This document shows, one piece after another, positions 1-12,854 of a stretch of DNA of 64,000 nucleotides. Location: NCBI RefSeq assembly GCF_964275005.1, contig NC_092685.1, positions 35,805,018 through 35,869,017 on the forward strand, given 5' to 3'. The notes below the pieces were generated by a model, which was not told the origin of the DNA, did no database searches, and worked only from the letters and a program-made list of their open reading frames with translations. A program made the translations under genes and the position numbers. The first letter of the stretch is position 1. Every line of letters begins with the position of its first letter. This DNA comes from Diadema setosum. Lineage: Eukaryota > Echinodermata > Echinoidea > Diadematoida > Diadematidae.

Positions 1-131
1 ATGAAAAAGGGTAAAGGAAATGAAATGAATTAAAAAGGGTAAAAGGAAATGAAATGAATTTCTGTTGATCGCATTGTGGTACTGATTTTCTGACATCTGT
101 TTATGAAAATAAATGAACTTGAACTTGAACT
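1..131 (+). repeat. possible 3' tail of a LINE-like retroelement
   Basis: A block of about 28 bases (AAAAAGGGTAAA-GGAAATGAAATGAATT) is repeated twice near the window edge. About 40 bases later comes AATAAATGAACTTGAACTTGA, an AATAAA followed by a short GAACTT tandem. Some LINE families end in short tandem repeats like this. No reverse-transcriptase sequence is present in the window, so the assignment is tentative; it could also be ordinary low-complexity sequence. Confidence 0.25.
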
Positions 132-279
132 TTATTTACTTAACAATTACATTGATAACAAACATGAAGTAGTCGAAATTTTGAAGAATATTGCAATTTA
201 ATGGTAAAAGCATTCGTGTCACACAAGACGCCTGTTTTAAGTGACAGAATACTTTAATATGCCTGAGTATGTTGGTAAA

Positions 280-760
280 CCCATGGGCAGCGCCACGTTT
301 TCAAAAGGGGGTGGGGCACTTCCAGGTTTCATGAGCCTCCAAGCAAAAAACAAACAAACAAAGAAACAAACAAACAAACAAACAAAAGAAAGAAACAAAC
401 AAAAGAAACAAACAGACAAACAAACAAACAAACAAAACAAAACAAAAAGAAAAGCCTTCAGCGCAACATCGGGTAACACTACCGAGATTCTTCAGCGCAT
501 CTTTCCCATTACACTTCCGGGTTTATTCAGCTGACAAGCAAAGAAAAAAAGTCTTCAGCGTAAAAACAAAAGCCTTACCCCACTCAAAAAGGTTTGATTC
601 TATTCCTTTTTTTTTCTAGTTGCCACTTCCGGGTTCCGAGGTTAAAAAAAAAAAGTGGGGGGGGGGGGAGAGACAAAGTGGTGACACCCTATGTATTCCT
701 ATGTACGGGTGCAAAAAGTGGGGGGGGGGACGCGAGTTCCCCCCCCCCCTTGTTCTGCCA
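280..760. repeat. AAAC/poly-G dispersed repeat, copy 1
   Basis: This block combines an (AAAC)n tract around 338-450, short GTCTTCAGCG-type segments, and long G and C runs at 656-670 and 719-750. The same arrangement (AAGCAAAAAACAAACAAAC, then AGTCTTCA, then G/C runs) returns at about 17960-18340, so it is a dispersed repeat family and not a gene. Reading frames through it encode only low-complexity sequence. Confidence 0.5.
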
Positions 761-1582
761 GCCCTGAAACCAAGACACGTATAGACGTGTACTTGTATAC
801 TCGATTGTACATTTTCGGTTGATATTCGATAGTCCGAAGGTTCGTTAATCCGAAATTGAAAATATACCAAAACGGTGTAGGTATAAACACGGAAACAGGC
901 AAATTATGCTCAGTCTGTAGGGAGAGGTGCATTCCAAAGTCTTCTGTTTCTGTCATAAACGAATCGTTCTTTACCACGGTACATGCTCGCCGATCATGAC
1001 GCGGGAAAGGGGCGAGGAACTATACGGGGTGTTGCTGAGATCTGTAAAAACCATGGAGCAAAAAGTTAGTGCAATGAACAGGGGTTAATAGGGGGACCAA
1101 TGTATGCTGTATTCACAAGTGTGTGTTTTTTTTATTATTTTTATTTTTGTACCTCGTGTTTGCTTTCACACTCCGAGAGGAGAGTCAAGAGAGTCAATAC
1201 AAATTACACTAATTACACTTATTAGAGCGAGAACTGGCTGTTTCCGAACTCGGCTTGCTTGAAGAGTTCCGTTGGGTTGATATCCTTGTCGAACATTGTG
1301 TACTGTAGCGGTACTTTTCCAAATAAACAGGGGAATTCTAGCATCTGAAAATACGACCCTGCTTAGGCCTTTTTTGTGTACGTGTGTAGTGAAGTGTGTT
1401 TGTTTTTGTGTGCACAACTGAATTTTCTAAGGACCTCCCTGCTTGTGTGTGAATATATGATATTATCACACAGTTTCCTGTGATTTGAAACTTACAAGGT
1501 TAAAACTCACGAGGTCTACCTGGCGGCATGGGTAGAAGGACGCACCGACTGACTGCCGTAAGCACGCGCACCCGCTGGGTCT
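761..1582. other. gene-free stretch
   Basis: I see no convincing exon, RNA gene or repeat structure here. A T-rich stretch around 1126-1150 is the only notable composition feature. Confidence 0.4.
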
Positions 1583-1601
1583 ATGCTTACAAGGAAGTAC
1601 T
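1583..1601 (+). CDS. speculative TRPM start exon
   Basis: An ATG at 1583 opens a 19-base segment ending directly at a consensus GTAAGT donor (1602). An in-frame TAA lies 24 bases upstream. The one leftover base would join the candidate exon at 3380 in frame. The support is only phase plus a good donor, which can arise by chance; no homology can be read from six residues. Confidence 0.15.
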
Positions 1602-2020
1602 GTAAGTAGTAACCTTATAACAGTAAAGCGTCATACTGAGAGGATTCAGGTCCGCTATTACATGCTGAAATGACTTCTATCAGAAGAGTGATTTACACAC
1701 AGTACCACTGGTGGCTAAGGTGAATTTTGTCCAAGGCTTGTGGCAGAAAACAGGTGGGCATTGAATAATGGCGAAAAGAATTAAATCTTTATAACTGTAG
1801 GTCATATAGTGCACGTTGTATGTTTCTCACGTTAACGATTGGATAAGTTCAAGCTACTCTCTGGGCATTGACCGCGTTCTCTTTTCATACTAAGGCATAT
1901 AAAGGCCTACTATAATCATACTCTATTCATACTTATACCTATAATCGTGCTCTATTCATACTCACATCTAATCAACTATTTAATATCATACATGTAATCA
2001 CTTTACATGATATATTTATC

Positions 2021-2046
2021 GTGTGTGTGTGTGTGTGTGTGTGTGT
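2021..2046. repeat. (GT)n microsatellite
   Basis: Thirteen GT units in a row. Confidence 0.95.
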
Positions 2047-2559
2047 CTTATGTGCGTGATTTCTCTTTCACGGCCCCCTTTAGTGTGATGACGTAGCCCT
2101 TGAGTAATACACTTTTAACATGCGGTGTGAATAATACGAGGTTGCTTCATGCATGCTCAGTATACCCGCATTTTGTGTATACTTTGCATAGAGGTATATA
2201 GACAGGATATTGAATTGCTAACGCTGTATTCCCATATGAGCCTTGTAAACCTTAAAGGCGGTCAATTTAGTTGAAGTACAATAGCTCTAATGCATGCAGG
2301 CCTACCCAACAAAGACTTGATACTCAAACTCGGTGTTAAATATTGGCAACATTACATTGGTGAAAGCTACAGACAATCTCTCATTGCATGAATATCTAAA
2401 TCTGTCCTAGCTTTGAATGACGCTAAATTAATTGCCTAAAAAGTGAGGGCACATTCAACCTACTAGGCACCCCTCATTAGATGCGTATGTTTTTTAAGTT
2501 TGTAATTAAGTGAATTACATTCCTACAAATTGCTGATAATCCACCATTAGTATGAATAC

Positions 2560-2749
<190 letters not shown>

Positions 2750-2858
2750 AAAGAGCACTTGACTAACCGCTTTCAGAAAGCAGGGGGAATTATTACTAAA
2801 TTTATATAGCACGTCAGTATCAAGTTGATGGAATGTGTAATTTTCACCAAAAATGATT

Positions 2859-2886
2859 TGTGTGTGTGTGTGTGTGTGTGTGTGTG
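2859..2886. repeat. (TG)n microsatellite
   Basis: Fourteen TG units. Confidence 0.95.
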
Positions 2887-3379
2887 GAATTCTCTTTATA
2901 TTTTTTATATTGTCCACAAATGACATCATACTCTCTTGTAGTCTCCGTATCCAGTCATTACAGCACCAAAACTTTAAAGAATTAATAACTTTTGCATCGA
3001 TTGTCCGATTTTCCTCAATTTTTTCACTATGTGTTTTACTAATGTTGCTGCTTTCGCTCAATCCACATTGCTCTTTGGGTTTGGTTTCCTTTAATCTCAA
3101 TGTCGATTTCAGTATAGGAATAATGTTATATAATATATGTAAATTTCACATGAATTTAAAGGCAGACAAGAGGAGTGGAATATTAAGATAAAAATATATA
3201 GTATGTTTATATATTTCATTTAGTAATGTGAATATAAACACGAACATGTTTTATTTGTATGCAAGACATTTTGTACTGGTTTTTTTTTTCCAAGTGCATA
3301 GGGAAAGAAGACAGGTATTGCACAGTAACCTTTGAGTGAGTAACAGAATTCCATGACAACGCGCTCTCTTCTTGTATAG

Positions 3380-3474
3380 GGCAGCGCGGATGCTGGCATC
3401 CATTCAGCTCCAGCTCTTACACCGTGTCGGATCATGAAACGATCATTCTTCTGAGGAAGAGAAGTTTCCATGAG
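3380..3474 (+). CDS. candidate 5' exon of the TRPM-like gene
   Basis: A 95-base segment lies between a TTCTTGTATAG acceptor and a strong GAG|GTAAGA donor. Only one of its three frames is open (QRGCWHPFSSSSY ... RKRSFHE), and that frame ends in phase 0, matching the phase needed by the candidate at 4494. Similarity to TRPM N-termini is not strong enough to prove it, since this part of the family varies greatly. It could instead be a chance open segment or an exon of another transcript. Confidence 0.35.
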
Positions 3475-4493
3475 GTAAGACAAATGAGATGAACTTGAAT
3501 CTTAAGAATTTGCTGAGACACGTTTACCATAGTAACGGAAGACGGAAATGTGGTATAGAATCAGCCTGTTTATGCAGGGGTATTGATGACTAGAATGGAA
3601 GCCAAACTCACTTCTCTGATCCTATAATTAGGAAAAAGTCATATTTGTCGGTATTTCTGGTAACGAAGTGTCAATGTCGTTTAACAAATATTGTCCGTCA
3701 TGTACATAGTTATAGGCCTCGTAAGAAATTGGTAAGGCGTTACAGTCTCGTGCTTATTTTAACCATGCGCATTTTGACATTTGAAGGTAACTGGCTTTAT
3801 CAGACAAAGCTATACAATGAAGTATCATGCTTATTCGATGACTCTGCAAAATCTGCACGACATCTTTGCCACACGTAATCAGTGTTAGATAGGGAGACCG
3901 AAAGAAAAGATCGACATTCTAAAAGTCACATACATTCTAGATGAGCCACACACCAGCACCCAAAGTTATCTGCAGAGCGAGTCGAAGAATAATCAATTCA
4001 TTTTTATGCAGTTACCCTCTCAGAAACGTTAGTTTAATGTCAAGAGGGGCGATCGAGTCGTGAGCTAATTTCTCTCTCCTCAAACAAGGCATAGGCACAG
4101 CGTGAGAGCATTGTTGCCCCTCAGCATGTATACAGCACTTGGTCTTGTGCATTTGCGCGTGAGTTGATTTTGCGTGCTCCGATTAATGCAATACATCTTT
4201 CGCAGAGGCACGTCCCCAATTTGTACAATAAATACAGTAGCTTGATAAATATTTCCAGTGCAAGGTCATTATCGGAAACACTTGTTTGATGGGCCATTCT
4301 CTTTTAGTGTACCAAGGCTTATGCGTCACCTTAGAGTTGTATCAATCATGTCAATGGTTGACATTTTGAAAGAACCCGTGTACAATTCATATTGTAGTTT
4401 AAATGATTACAATGTTTGCAATAATTAGTATGTATCTATTTTATGCGTTCTCTCGATCTCTTCTTCTCTTTCACACACTCTCTCTCTTAAAAG

Positions 4494-4525
4494 AACTCAT
4501 GGTGGCTGAAGACCGTTTGGAATCG
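4494..4525 (+). CDS. candidate 32-bp micro-exon of the TRPM-like gene
   Basis: It follows a pyrimidine-rich stretch ending TCTTAAAAG and precedes a GTAACG donor. It starts in phase 0 and ends with two leftover bases, as the exon at 9117 requires. Joined, they read NSWWLKTVWNREGST, which resembles the family's S-W-x-x-K-T-F-x-K-R-E-C motif near the N-terminus. The short length makes a chance match quite possible. Confidence 0.35.
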
Positions 4526-7001
4526 GTAACGACTATTGTTTGGCTGCCATAAAATCTGACGACACGATTCTGTCGTTGCCATGGCGACTAGCTGCTGCAC
4601 AGGCAGCACACATAAAGACAGGGGAGAGATTTATACAGTGGATAGCCAGCAAGGACAGTCTACGATTGTTGCGTGAGTAACAGTGACTACGATTGTGATT
4701 ATGATTTTCATAATGATTAAATCAATGATGAGAATGCCAACTAAATTTGAAGTACAAGGATGATATTCAAATTAGAAATACAAGTTAAAAAAAACCCAGT
4801 TTCATTCGGTCCACACAGATTATAGTAAATCAGACTAAATTCTCTGCAAATAAACTTCAAGAGATGTTATGCTGGTTGGCATTGAGAATGAAAGGAAATT
4901 TTAACGAAACGTGATATGAATGTAATCAGTGACATGAGGTCGTTAAATCAAGTTAAACTTTATTATCATTTATAATTTTAGAGTACTTAAGAAATGTATA
5001 CAAAATTCCTCAATATTTTTAAATGAAATTGTGTGATAACATTTCCTTGCCTTCTGGCTGACATGACTTCATTTTGATCACTCCAGTAATCATTTCAATA
5101 CATCATTACGACAAGGTTTCACCATTGTTGTCTCCTCTGTTCATTTTCACATTGACTTCTTTACCTTATTCTCTGTTACAGAAGAAAGTGAAATGTATGT
5201 TTTTGTCGAAAAAATAAAATAAGTTTGAAGTGAATTGAAAAGAAAATTTTTCAGAGTTCAAGTGCTCTTTCAATGTCACGCAGAAAAAGCTGAGTTTTTC
5301 ACTCTTAACAAAACAGTGTTCTTTCCTGTCACAATATGCCAATTCACAGTTAAAATCTGAGCATGCGCAGATAACTGTCATTGCAGACATTCTCCTGAAA
5401 TTGCCTTGTTAAACCGAGGTAAGTTGGATAGGTATTTATGAAAATCATGTTATAAATGTTCCCATATGAACATTAACAACATGAACGTGTAATCACAAAC
5501 TGGATAGGTCTCTATGAAAACCATGTTATAAATGTTCGCGTATGAACAACCATGCACTTATCAGAATGCACAACTGAATGTGTATTCTACCAGTCAAATT
5601 AACAGAACATATTCAAACAGCACTACTATTTTCTGCTTGGCTATTTTTAACTGCTCTTCTTACAGAGTATAGCATTCCACGTTTGGTAAAGTCTGTGGTT
5701 CCAGAGGTCATTGCAGACTAGTGTTAAATGTGAAGTGGCGTATTGATGACATTGATTTAATTTCACAAGAGTGGACTATACTACTATAACAGTGAAGTAT
5801 ATTTGAAGGGTTTGTTTGCAAAAACCCATAAGTCCATTTTTGAAGATTTTGAAGTACGATCTCTGTCATAAAGTACAAAATGATACCTTTTAAATGATAT
5901 ATTGGTCACTACATATTATAAAGGTATATTTTTGAAGTTATGGTCAAAAGAAGCAAAAATTTTATTATTCTCTTTATTTTTCTTGACCTTTAGTCGCAAA
6001 TATCTCCATTTGGCAAACATGGACTTATCGGTTTTTGCAAACAAACTCTTCATTTTCTCTGCATTTCTTATTACAAATATATACAAATGAAAATTTTCGA
6101 GAGCACTTATAGATAACATTTGAATATCGCGCGGTATCGTTTTTCACGATAACCCAATCCAAAACAGATAAACCTGTAAGCAATAATGATTATGTTAAAA
6201 GTACCATTCCATGTTTAGCCATGCAGGCCTGCGGGGTGTTGTGTCATGTTGCCCAGTTTTAATGACTGCGAGATTCAATATTCTTCTATGAATTTCTGAT
6301 TAAGCGATCTTCTATGGTTAAAATGACTCAACGAACAAAACTTCAAACGGAATTACTTCCCCCAAACACTTCATCCAAATCGAAGCCGTCTGAAGTGTAC
6401 AAATTGTTCTACTTGGAAAAAAAAAAACTCTCATCACTCGATAACATTATGATTTGAATGTGGCAGTAGTATTACTTCTACATACTTGTTGTTGATGTTG
6501 TTTTTACTTTAGGAACAGCTGTTTCTGCATATTGCCTTGCGTTTCCAATAATACTATTATGTACTTATACTGGTTATCTGCCAAGTACGCAGAGGTTGTG
6601 TGACAAACTGATCCTGTGTCGTGTATATCAAAGAGGGGGTTGGGTGAATCACAATACCTATCTCATAGGTCACAACAAGTGAAACTCATTGAAGGCTGAA
6701 CATACTTAAGATTCCAACTTGCCAATCATCATTGTGTCTGAGTCTGCAAGACTACCGCTTTAGGAACAAACTCTTCACTTCCGTGTCACGTGCGCTTCGA
6801 CGCTGTGAACTTCAAGATTAGTCACAGTTTTCGCGCTCTTATACAACTTAGCGTCTGATTAGTGGCTTCCACACGTTCGCTAGTGTGGTTACCATATAGC
6901 TGGCATGTGTACAGTGGTTGCTATCTTGAGATTCAGGCTCTGCTACCATCCCTTTGCACTGTATGATGAAATGGATCCCGATGGCGAGCTACATCATTAT
7001 G
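4526..7001. other. AT-rich gene-free stretch
   Basis: No exon is recognised. A diverged direct duplication of about 48 bases (5423-5472 and 5500-5547; core ATGTTATAAATGTTC) is the only internal repeat seen. The remainder is unassigned intron or spacer. Confidence 0.45.
5423..5547. repeat. short tandem duplication, period about 77 bp
   Basis: Two related segments share TGGATAGGT, TATGAAAA, CATGTTATAAATGTTC and TATGAAC in the same order, separated by about 28 unrelated bases. Confidence 0.6.
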
Positions 7002-7006
7002 TTTTA

Positions 7007-7739
7007 CCAAGGAGGTTGAAGAGATGGAGTCACAACAGAGTTATTCACTTTGATCTATGTTCGAAGCCGCCGCTCAAAAATATTTGAAGCATGTGCCAAA
7101 CAGGATCTGCCGCGCCGATACGAAGACAATTGACTCGTGTCTCATTGCATAATCACCAGCCACTTTCAAAGGAAGATATGTCTTTGTGATGGTAATTACT
7201 TTTCGCTATCCCTTCTTATAAAAGCTAGGTGGTAGAGACACGAGGATGCGCGAACAGAAATTGAGGAAAAAATGCTGAAATGAAGATGAAAATTACTCGA
7301 CTGGGCATATGTGGGCACTAATCTGATATAATATCTATCAATAAAGAATTATACTTGAAGATTATTACATGTTAGTTTCATTTGGGGAAATTAAGTCGAA
7401 AAGTTATAAAAACAGCTTTCCAAGATTTTAAACATTTTCACATAATATAGCTTTGATTTACACTTTTGCGCAAATTTCTGAACGGAATTGACTTTTGTTT
7501 TACATGCTTTATTATTAATTGAAATTTCATTTCATTTAATAAATAAATAAGCAAAATATGGCCAACATTATGACAACATCCAAAGTGAATCTTCAGATTA
7601 CTCAGCAAGACGGCGGCTTGGAACATCGATCATCAAAGGCACAAGTGCACCTGTGGAATTCTTTTGTACATCAATGGAAATCTGACAACTGTTTGAATAA
7701 TTACAGCCAGTTGGAACTCCATGTATAAAACCTCCTTGG
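7007..7739. mobile_element. non-autonomous TIR transposon, copy 1 (TTTTA target duplication)
   Basis: The 733-bp element begins CCAAGGAGGTTGAAGAGATG and ends with the complement of CCAAGGAGGTTTTATACATG, giving an 11-bp perfect inverted repeat that continues imperfectly for about 12 more bases. It is flanked by the direct repeat TTTTA at 7002-7006 and 7740-7744. An inverted copy of the whole element lies at 55840-56577 with its own 5-bp duplication, which fixes both ends. No transposase frame is present. The superfamily is not assigned: the 5-bp TTNTA duplication does not match the usual hAT (8 bp), mariner (TA) or piggyBac (TTAA) signatures. Confidence 0.85.
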
Positions 7740-7744
7740 TTTTA

Positions 7745-9116
7745 CAGTCGACAGTACTTGGAACACTTTAGGAAGAGTGTACAAAGAGTGAATATCCATG
7801 ATGAACCACCACTTTTAACTCCACACGTTTTAAGCAGCTATGAACTAAGCTAATTAGATGTAAGATGATTAGCCTATAATTATGTATTATGTCCAGCATT
7901 TCTTAAAACTCTGCCTGGTCGAGTGTTCTTCGTAGTTGCAACTTAGATGTGCAGTTGGTGTTCTTTAATTCTCTCTTCACTCTCATCTCCCCGCCCCCCC
8001 CCCCCTCCGTGTTTCTATTACTTCATACATGTGGTGTGTTTTTTTTTTCTTCAATGATTTCTTTCTTTTCTTTCAGCGCAAGTGCTTGCCAAAACGTTGT
8101 CATTTCGTGTACGCACCTGTTCTTTTATCGTATTTACTTTGTGCTGTCATGAAGGCAATTTAAGAAATTGAATGAATAAAGGATTATTTGCATTTTCATT
8201 GTAATGTCCAGACTGGATTTTCTGTAAATATTTCTTCACTGTACTATCAGCTTAGGGCAAGAAGTAACTTCGAAAAGTGGGACCATTCAATATCGTGGTG
8301 CTTGGCTTGTGTGTTTAGCATTGGTCCGAGAACACATAATAGGGCCTATAGCACAACTCGGCTATAGAAAATAATGATTACCATTCCAGAGCTGCTTATC
8401 ATTCACGCTCCAATCCATTTGTTTACGATTTCCAGTGGGCTTCCCTCTGCATTTTTTATGTTTTGTCCAAGCATGTTCCTCAACACTCGCATTTTTTTTT
8501 TAGTTTTAATACAGAACCTCTCCTAGTATAGAATTAATCTTTCTCTTGGTGAGAAGTGCTTGAACATTGTTGTTTAAAAGTGTGGAATAAATCAAATAGT
8601 GTTCAAGAGAGCCCCCACCCTAGCTGGTCAGAAGAGGATCCTCAATACATATATGCTATGTCCGTTTCGATTGATAGTGTACACCTGCACTTACAAACAT
8701 ATGCTGAAAGGTATACTTTACAGTCTATACTGTAGGCCGTAGTATGTCTACTGCACTTTATAGTCCAAAATAGCCGAGTCAAGTGCTCTAAATAATCGTG
8801 GTTATCATTATAACGCTAATCTATTTAACAGTAGCAGTAATGATAATAATAATAATAACAACAACAATAATAATAAATGATAATGATAGCAATAAGAATA
8901 AGAATAATGCATCTATAGTAATACTTCAACTACTAATAATGTGTTAATGTTTTTATTATTGATATCATTACAATTATGATTATGATTAACATTTCTATTA
9001 CTACCATACTACTACTATTACACTGTACTATTATTGATATCATTATCATTATCGTCATTGTCACCGTAAGTATTATCATCATTATTGTTATTTGCATTAC
9101 ATTACTGTGTCCCTAG
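7745..9116. other. gene-free stretch with C-run and ATT-rich low complexity
   Basis: A C-run sits at 7993-8005, and 8830-9090 is a mixture of AAT/ATT/ATC trinucleotides. No exon or RNA gene is recognised. Confidence 0.45.
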
Positions 9117-9282
9117 GGAGGGTTCGACTAGTGCACCAGTTGAGGATGTGGCGATGGAAACAGTGCTCCAGAGTTACACCCCTACTCCCGAGCCTCCTGC
9201 TTCGTTTCTCACCAGTAAGATCCTCTACCGCAAAGAACTCGACTCCGGGCTACGAACGGGCAAGCGATGGTTGAAGACGAGG
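9117..9282 (+). CDS. TRPM: probable N-terminal exon of the TRPM-like gene
   Basis: A 166-base open segment lies between a GTGTCCCTAG acceptor and an AGG|GTAGGC donor. Its composition is more GC-rich and codon-like than the AT-rich sequence on its left. It ends in phase 0, exactly as the confident exon at 12855 needs. The join reads [20 protein letters not shown], in the place where TRPM proteins have a K-Y-V-R-L ... D-T-x-P segment just before the first melastatin domain. The preceding part, ending ASFLTSKILYRKEL, is less recognisable. A cDNA would settle it. Confidence 0.55.
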
Positions 9283-9699
9283 GTAGGCTACAAGTCGTTG
9301 GGTTCATTTCCGTAGGAAATTGTTTATGGAAAGTAATTCCTAGGTCCGTACTATGTAAAGGAGAGCTATCCTATGGTTTAGACGTATAGGTGTGCTTCTG
9401 ATCCTACCAGTAGACTTCCCCTCCACTTAGATAAAACACACTCAGACTCAAATAAGCAATTCAACAAACACACATTGTCTAATAATGACATCATTATTAC
9501 GTATGGGGATACGAAATAGGTAAAGATTATAGTCACTCTCAGAAAGAGTACGTAGCCAGCACTCGCACTCGAAAACCTCAATCATGAAGTGATTTTGCCA
9601 CTGTAAAAGGAAGTCAGAAAGGAAGTCAGAAAGAAAGCAGACCCTCGTTATTAAGGAAATATATTTTTGAGAGGTTCTGAACAGATTTCAGGCTCAAAG

Positions 9700-10298
9700 A
9701 CCCCGTTTACAGTGCGAGGCCGGGCTCGGCCGCGGCTCGGCCGTGGCCGAGACCGGCCTCAATTGCGCGGCCGAGCCTCGCAATTTTGTCCGTTTACACT
9801 GCTGGGCTCGGCCGCGCTTTTGATTCAAACCTTTCAATATTTTGTCGTAGTGGCGCTCTGCTTGTAAACAAATGCAATTTGGTATTGTCTGGTTTTCAGA
9901 CCCTTTGCCAAATGAATTCCGTGGCGACGAAGTCGCCGTTCGGGCAAAGGCCTTTGCCGAAGGAAAGAATCCTTTGCAGGACAAAACCACCTTAAACTAT
10001 ACTAGTTTTCGACGTTGAGGGGGTTAATATCCTGAACAGCGAAAGATACAGGCAGAGGGTTTGGAAGCCAGACTAAAACTGGCCGCGCAATTGGCCGCGC
10101 ATTTGGCCCAGTTTGCGTTTACACCAAGAAAAGGCCGGGCTCGGCCGCGGCTCGGCCGCGGCCGAGACCACCTCCAGAGCGAGGCCAAATGCGAGGCCAA
10201 TTTTGGCCTCGCATTTGGCCTTTTGCGCGTTTACACTGAAGCGGGGCTGGACTCGGCCGCGGCCGAGCCGCGGCCGAGCCTCGCACTGTAAACGGGGT
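9700..10298. mobile_element. GC-rich non-autonomous TIR element with CAAAG duplication
   Basis: The 599-bp element starts ACCCCGTTTACAGTGCGAGG and ends with its exact complement, and is flanked by CAAAG at 9695-9699 and 10299-10303. Inside are many GGCTCGGCCGCGG-type segments, both orientations of GGCCGAG, and at least three further copies of the terminal-like CGTTTACAC motif (about 9790, 10128, 10228). No transposase frame is visible. The high GC contrasts sharply with the AT-rich flanks. Confidence 0.8.
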
Positions 10299-10930
10299 CA
10301 AAGAAAGTATGGTGAATCAATTTTCTGCAGGTGGTTTCCGTTGAGCTGGTAATCTCGTGCGAATTAACAAACAGCACTAAACCCTAATGTCATCCAGCAA
10401 TGTTCGATATAACTAGTCAAAAGTCCAATTGCAATTGAAGACATGTTTTGTGAAGAGTCCCCCTGAAATCAAATGTTCACATTCGACACATCACTCTATG
10501 TACACCTCCAGACTAAGTCTGTTGTCGGTCGTAGAAATAACAATCATCTTCACTCTGCACATTTTATTTGAATATTTTCAGCTCGGATGTTTGGCACTAC
10601 CGAATAAGTCATAAAATCCCACCGCAAGTAAAAGTTGGCAGGCTTTTGTTTCTGGCGTAGTGTATATAACAATCATGGATTTTTTTTTTTTTTAATCGAA
10701 TGAATCAAGTGACTGGTTTGATTGAATAACTGAATATGACAAGTCAGTCTTTGAAGCAGAGTGTTACAGTCTCCACATGCAACGGTGGTTATTATGCGTT
10801 TAAAATTGATTTAGTCTCACAGTTTTCATGAGTTTGTAAATTATTTCCTCTCTGTTCCAAAGGTGCATTTTTACCTCAGCTGTCCTTTGACACATATTAT
10901 AGCTCTCTTGTTCACTTCATGCTAATTCAC

Positions 10931-10997
10931 AACACACACACACACACACACACACAAACAAACAAACAAACAAACAAACAAAACAAAAACAACAACC
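10931..10997. repeat. (CA)n/(CAAA)n compound microsatellite
   Basis: CA dinucleotides run directly into CAAA tetranucleotides. Confidence 0.9.
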
Positions 10998-12562
10998 TTG
11001 GATGAATTGTCACATGCTTCCGTGATTAGCCTGAACTTTCAGTCTGTGGCCTTCGAGAATGACGTCATCCTCACAATAACACGAGAGATTCATTGCGTTT
11101 GACCACGCATTTGATCGCGCCAATTATTTGTTTACGAAATTTAGTCACTACCACGAACAATATCTAATTCTAACAAAGCTGCTATGAATGCCGTTACCAT
11201 AGGAGAGGGGAATTAATAGCAACAACCCTTATTGGCTTCCAACAGTAACGTTTGTACCACATTGTCCTCTCTGGACGAATATGTTTCAATCATTTGTGTA
11301 ACCTCGATTAGGTTTGTAATGAATGACACGTGTAATAAGCCGCATCCTTCTGCTCTGAATAATCCCAGACTCGGTCCTTTAGCAACGAGGAGCGACCTTT
11401 TCCTTTGAGAATAATCATAATCATTTTACACTGCTTTGTGTTGATATTAGACCAGTTTTAAACGACAGGTTATATTCACATTAAAATTTTTACAGGAATA
11501 TACACTTTGCAGTAAGGAGATACATCAGAGTATAAAAGAAGTGTGGAGTGAGTCGAGATAAGAGCTGGGGAAAGTCGGTGTTAAGCGGTCACTCTAACGT
11601 TGGCTACAAGATTCGTTATAATTTCTATGGAGGTTAGCACTAATCATCAATACTCATTATCCCTCTCATCCCCACTTTCCCCTCTACCCGCACATTATCA
11701 CACACACACAGAACACACACACACACTCACTTATTCTATTATGCCCCGCGGCATCATGATCTGAACCAATCACTTGGCACTTACTATTCTTTCTTCAATT
11801 TGCCTGTACGTAAGTGTTGGGTACCTACCTCTATGTAAATGCAATATGTTACGTAATGCCCGCAGACACTTATAGAATTAGTGGACATTAATTGAAACTG
11901 GACTTCAGTGTTTAAGCAAAGAATGATCGTGAAATGTGCACATTACCACGTGACAAATGAGTCTGACTAAATTGGATGAATATCACATCAGAGTTGACCG
12001 AAAGATTATCAGGCGACTCACATTAATTTTGCAAGGCCAGGTTGGAGTCTCCAACGATTGAACCATCGTCTTATTGCATCGTTTCAAGACATGTTGCCCC
12101 TACCCATAATACGTATATGTATGATATGATAGACCCGGTTTCCGAATGCAAGGAGCCCAAGTATTTATGGCATGATCGATTCATCGAACCTTGTGCAACC
12201 AAGGAGGATAGAAAGAGAAATGCGTGCTGACTTCACAAAAAGAAAGAAATATTTTGAAATATTTTGGAGTCAAACCCGTACTAAAGGCCAGAATTTTTGT
12301 AAGGTTCCGCCGTACATTTTCTCCACAGCCCCGGAATTTTTATCAGTACCCCGTCTCTGCTGCTCACTCGGTCGATAGCCACAAATCTCATTTGCTGTGT
12401 TTAAAGATAGAATGTTTCTTACCTCACTGGTTTAACCGTTTCCAGAGGCACATTTTTCACATCTAAAAACGAATTGTACGAGCGAAAGATCACTGCGTTT
12501 ATCTTATCATCTTGTTTAGTTTGTATGTTTGCTTGATGTTACAGGTTTCCACCAAATACCAA

Positions 12563-12582
12563 ACACACACACACACACACAT

Positions 12583-12620
<38 letters not shown>
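12563..12620. repeat. (CA)n microsatellite
   Basis: About 28 CA units with two single-base interruptions. Confidence 0.95.
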
Positions 12621-12621
<1 letters not shown>

Positions 12622-12854
12622 GAAACAGGACAAATGTATCGGAAGTATTTGATTGCTATGAATGGCGTATTACTTGGCGCGTTAACAATTTCTGATGCAA
12701 AGTTTATACCTATATACCTCTCATTTCCTGCAAGTCCATTTTCGAATAAGGGATTTCCCCTTTCAAATCGCCCCTCTCCTGATCGTCGCTGGACATTTGA
12801 CACAAAGTACTGTCATTACAATGACGAACCTTTCCCTCTATCTCCATCCGCTAG

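Larger units (their letters stand above)
10304..12854. other. gene-free stretch upstream of the first confident TRPM exon
   Basis: It contains a (CA)n/(CAAA)n tract at 10931-10997, interrupted CA repeats near 11699-11726, and a (CA)n tract at 12563-12620. The CA-derived reading frames are low complexity. No other exon was recognised. Confidence 0.45.

Noticed and set aside
6905..7087. 60-codon + strand frame
   Set aside because: It crosses the left boundary of the transposon at 7007, so it joins host and element DNA by chance.
7438..7626. 62-codon frame also present at 55953-56141
   Set aside because: Conserved only because both are copies of the same transposon; too short and domain-free to be a transposase.
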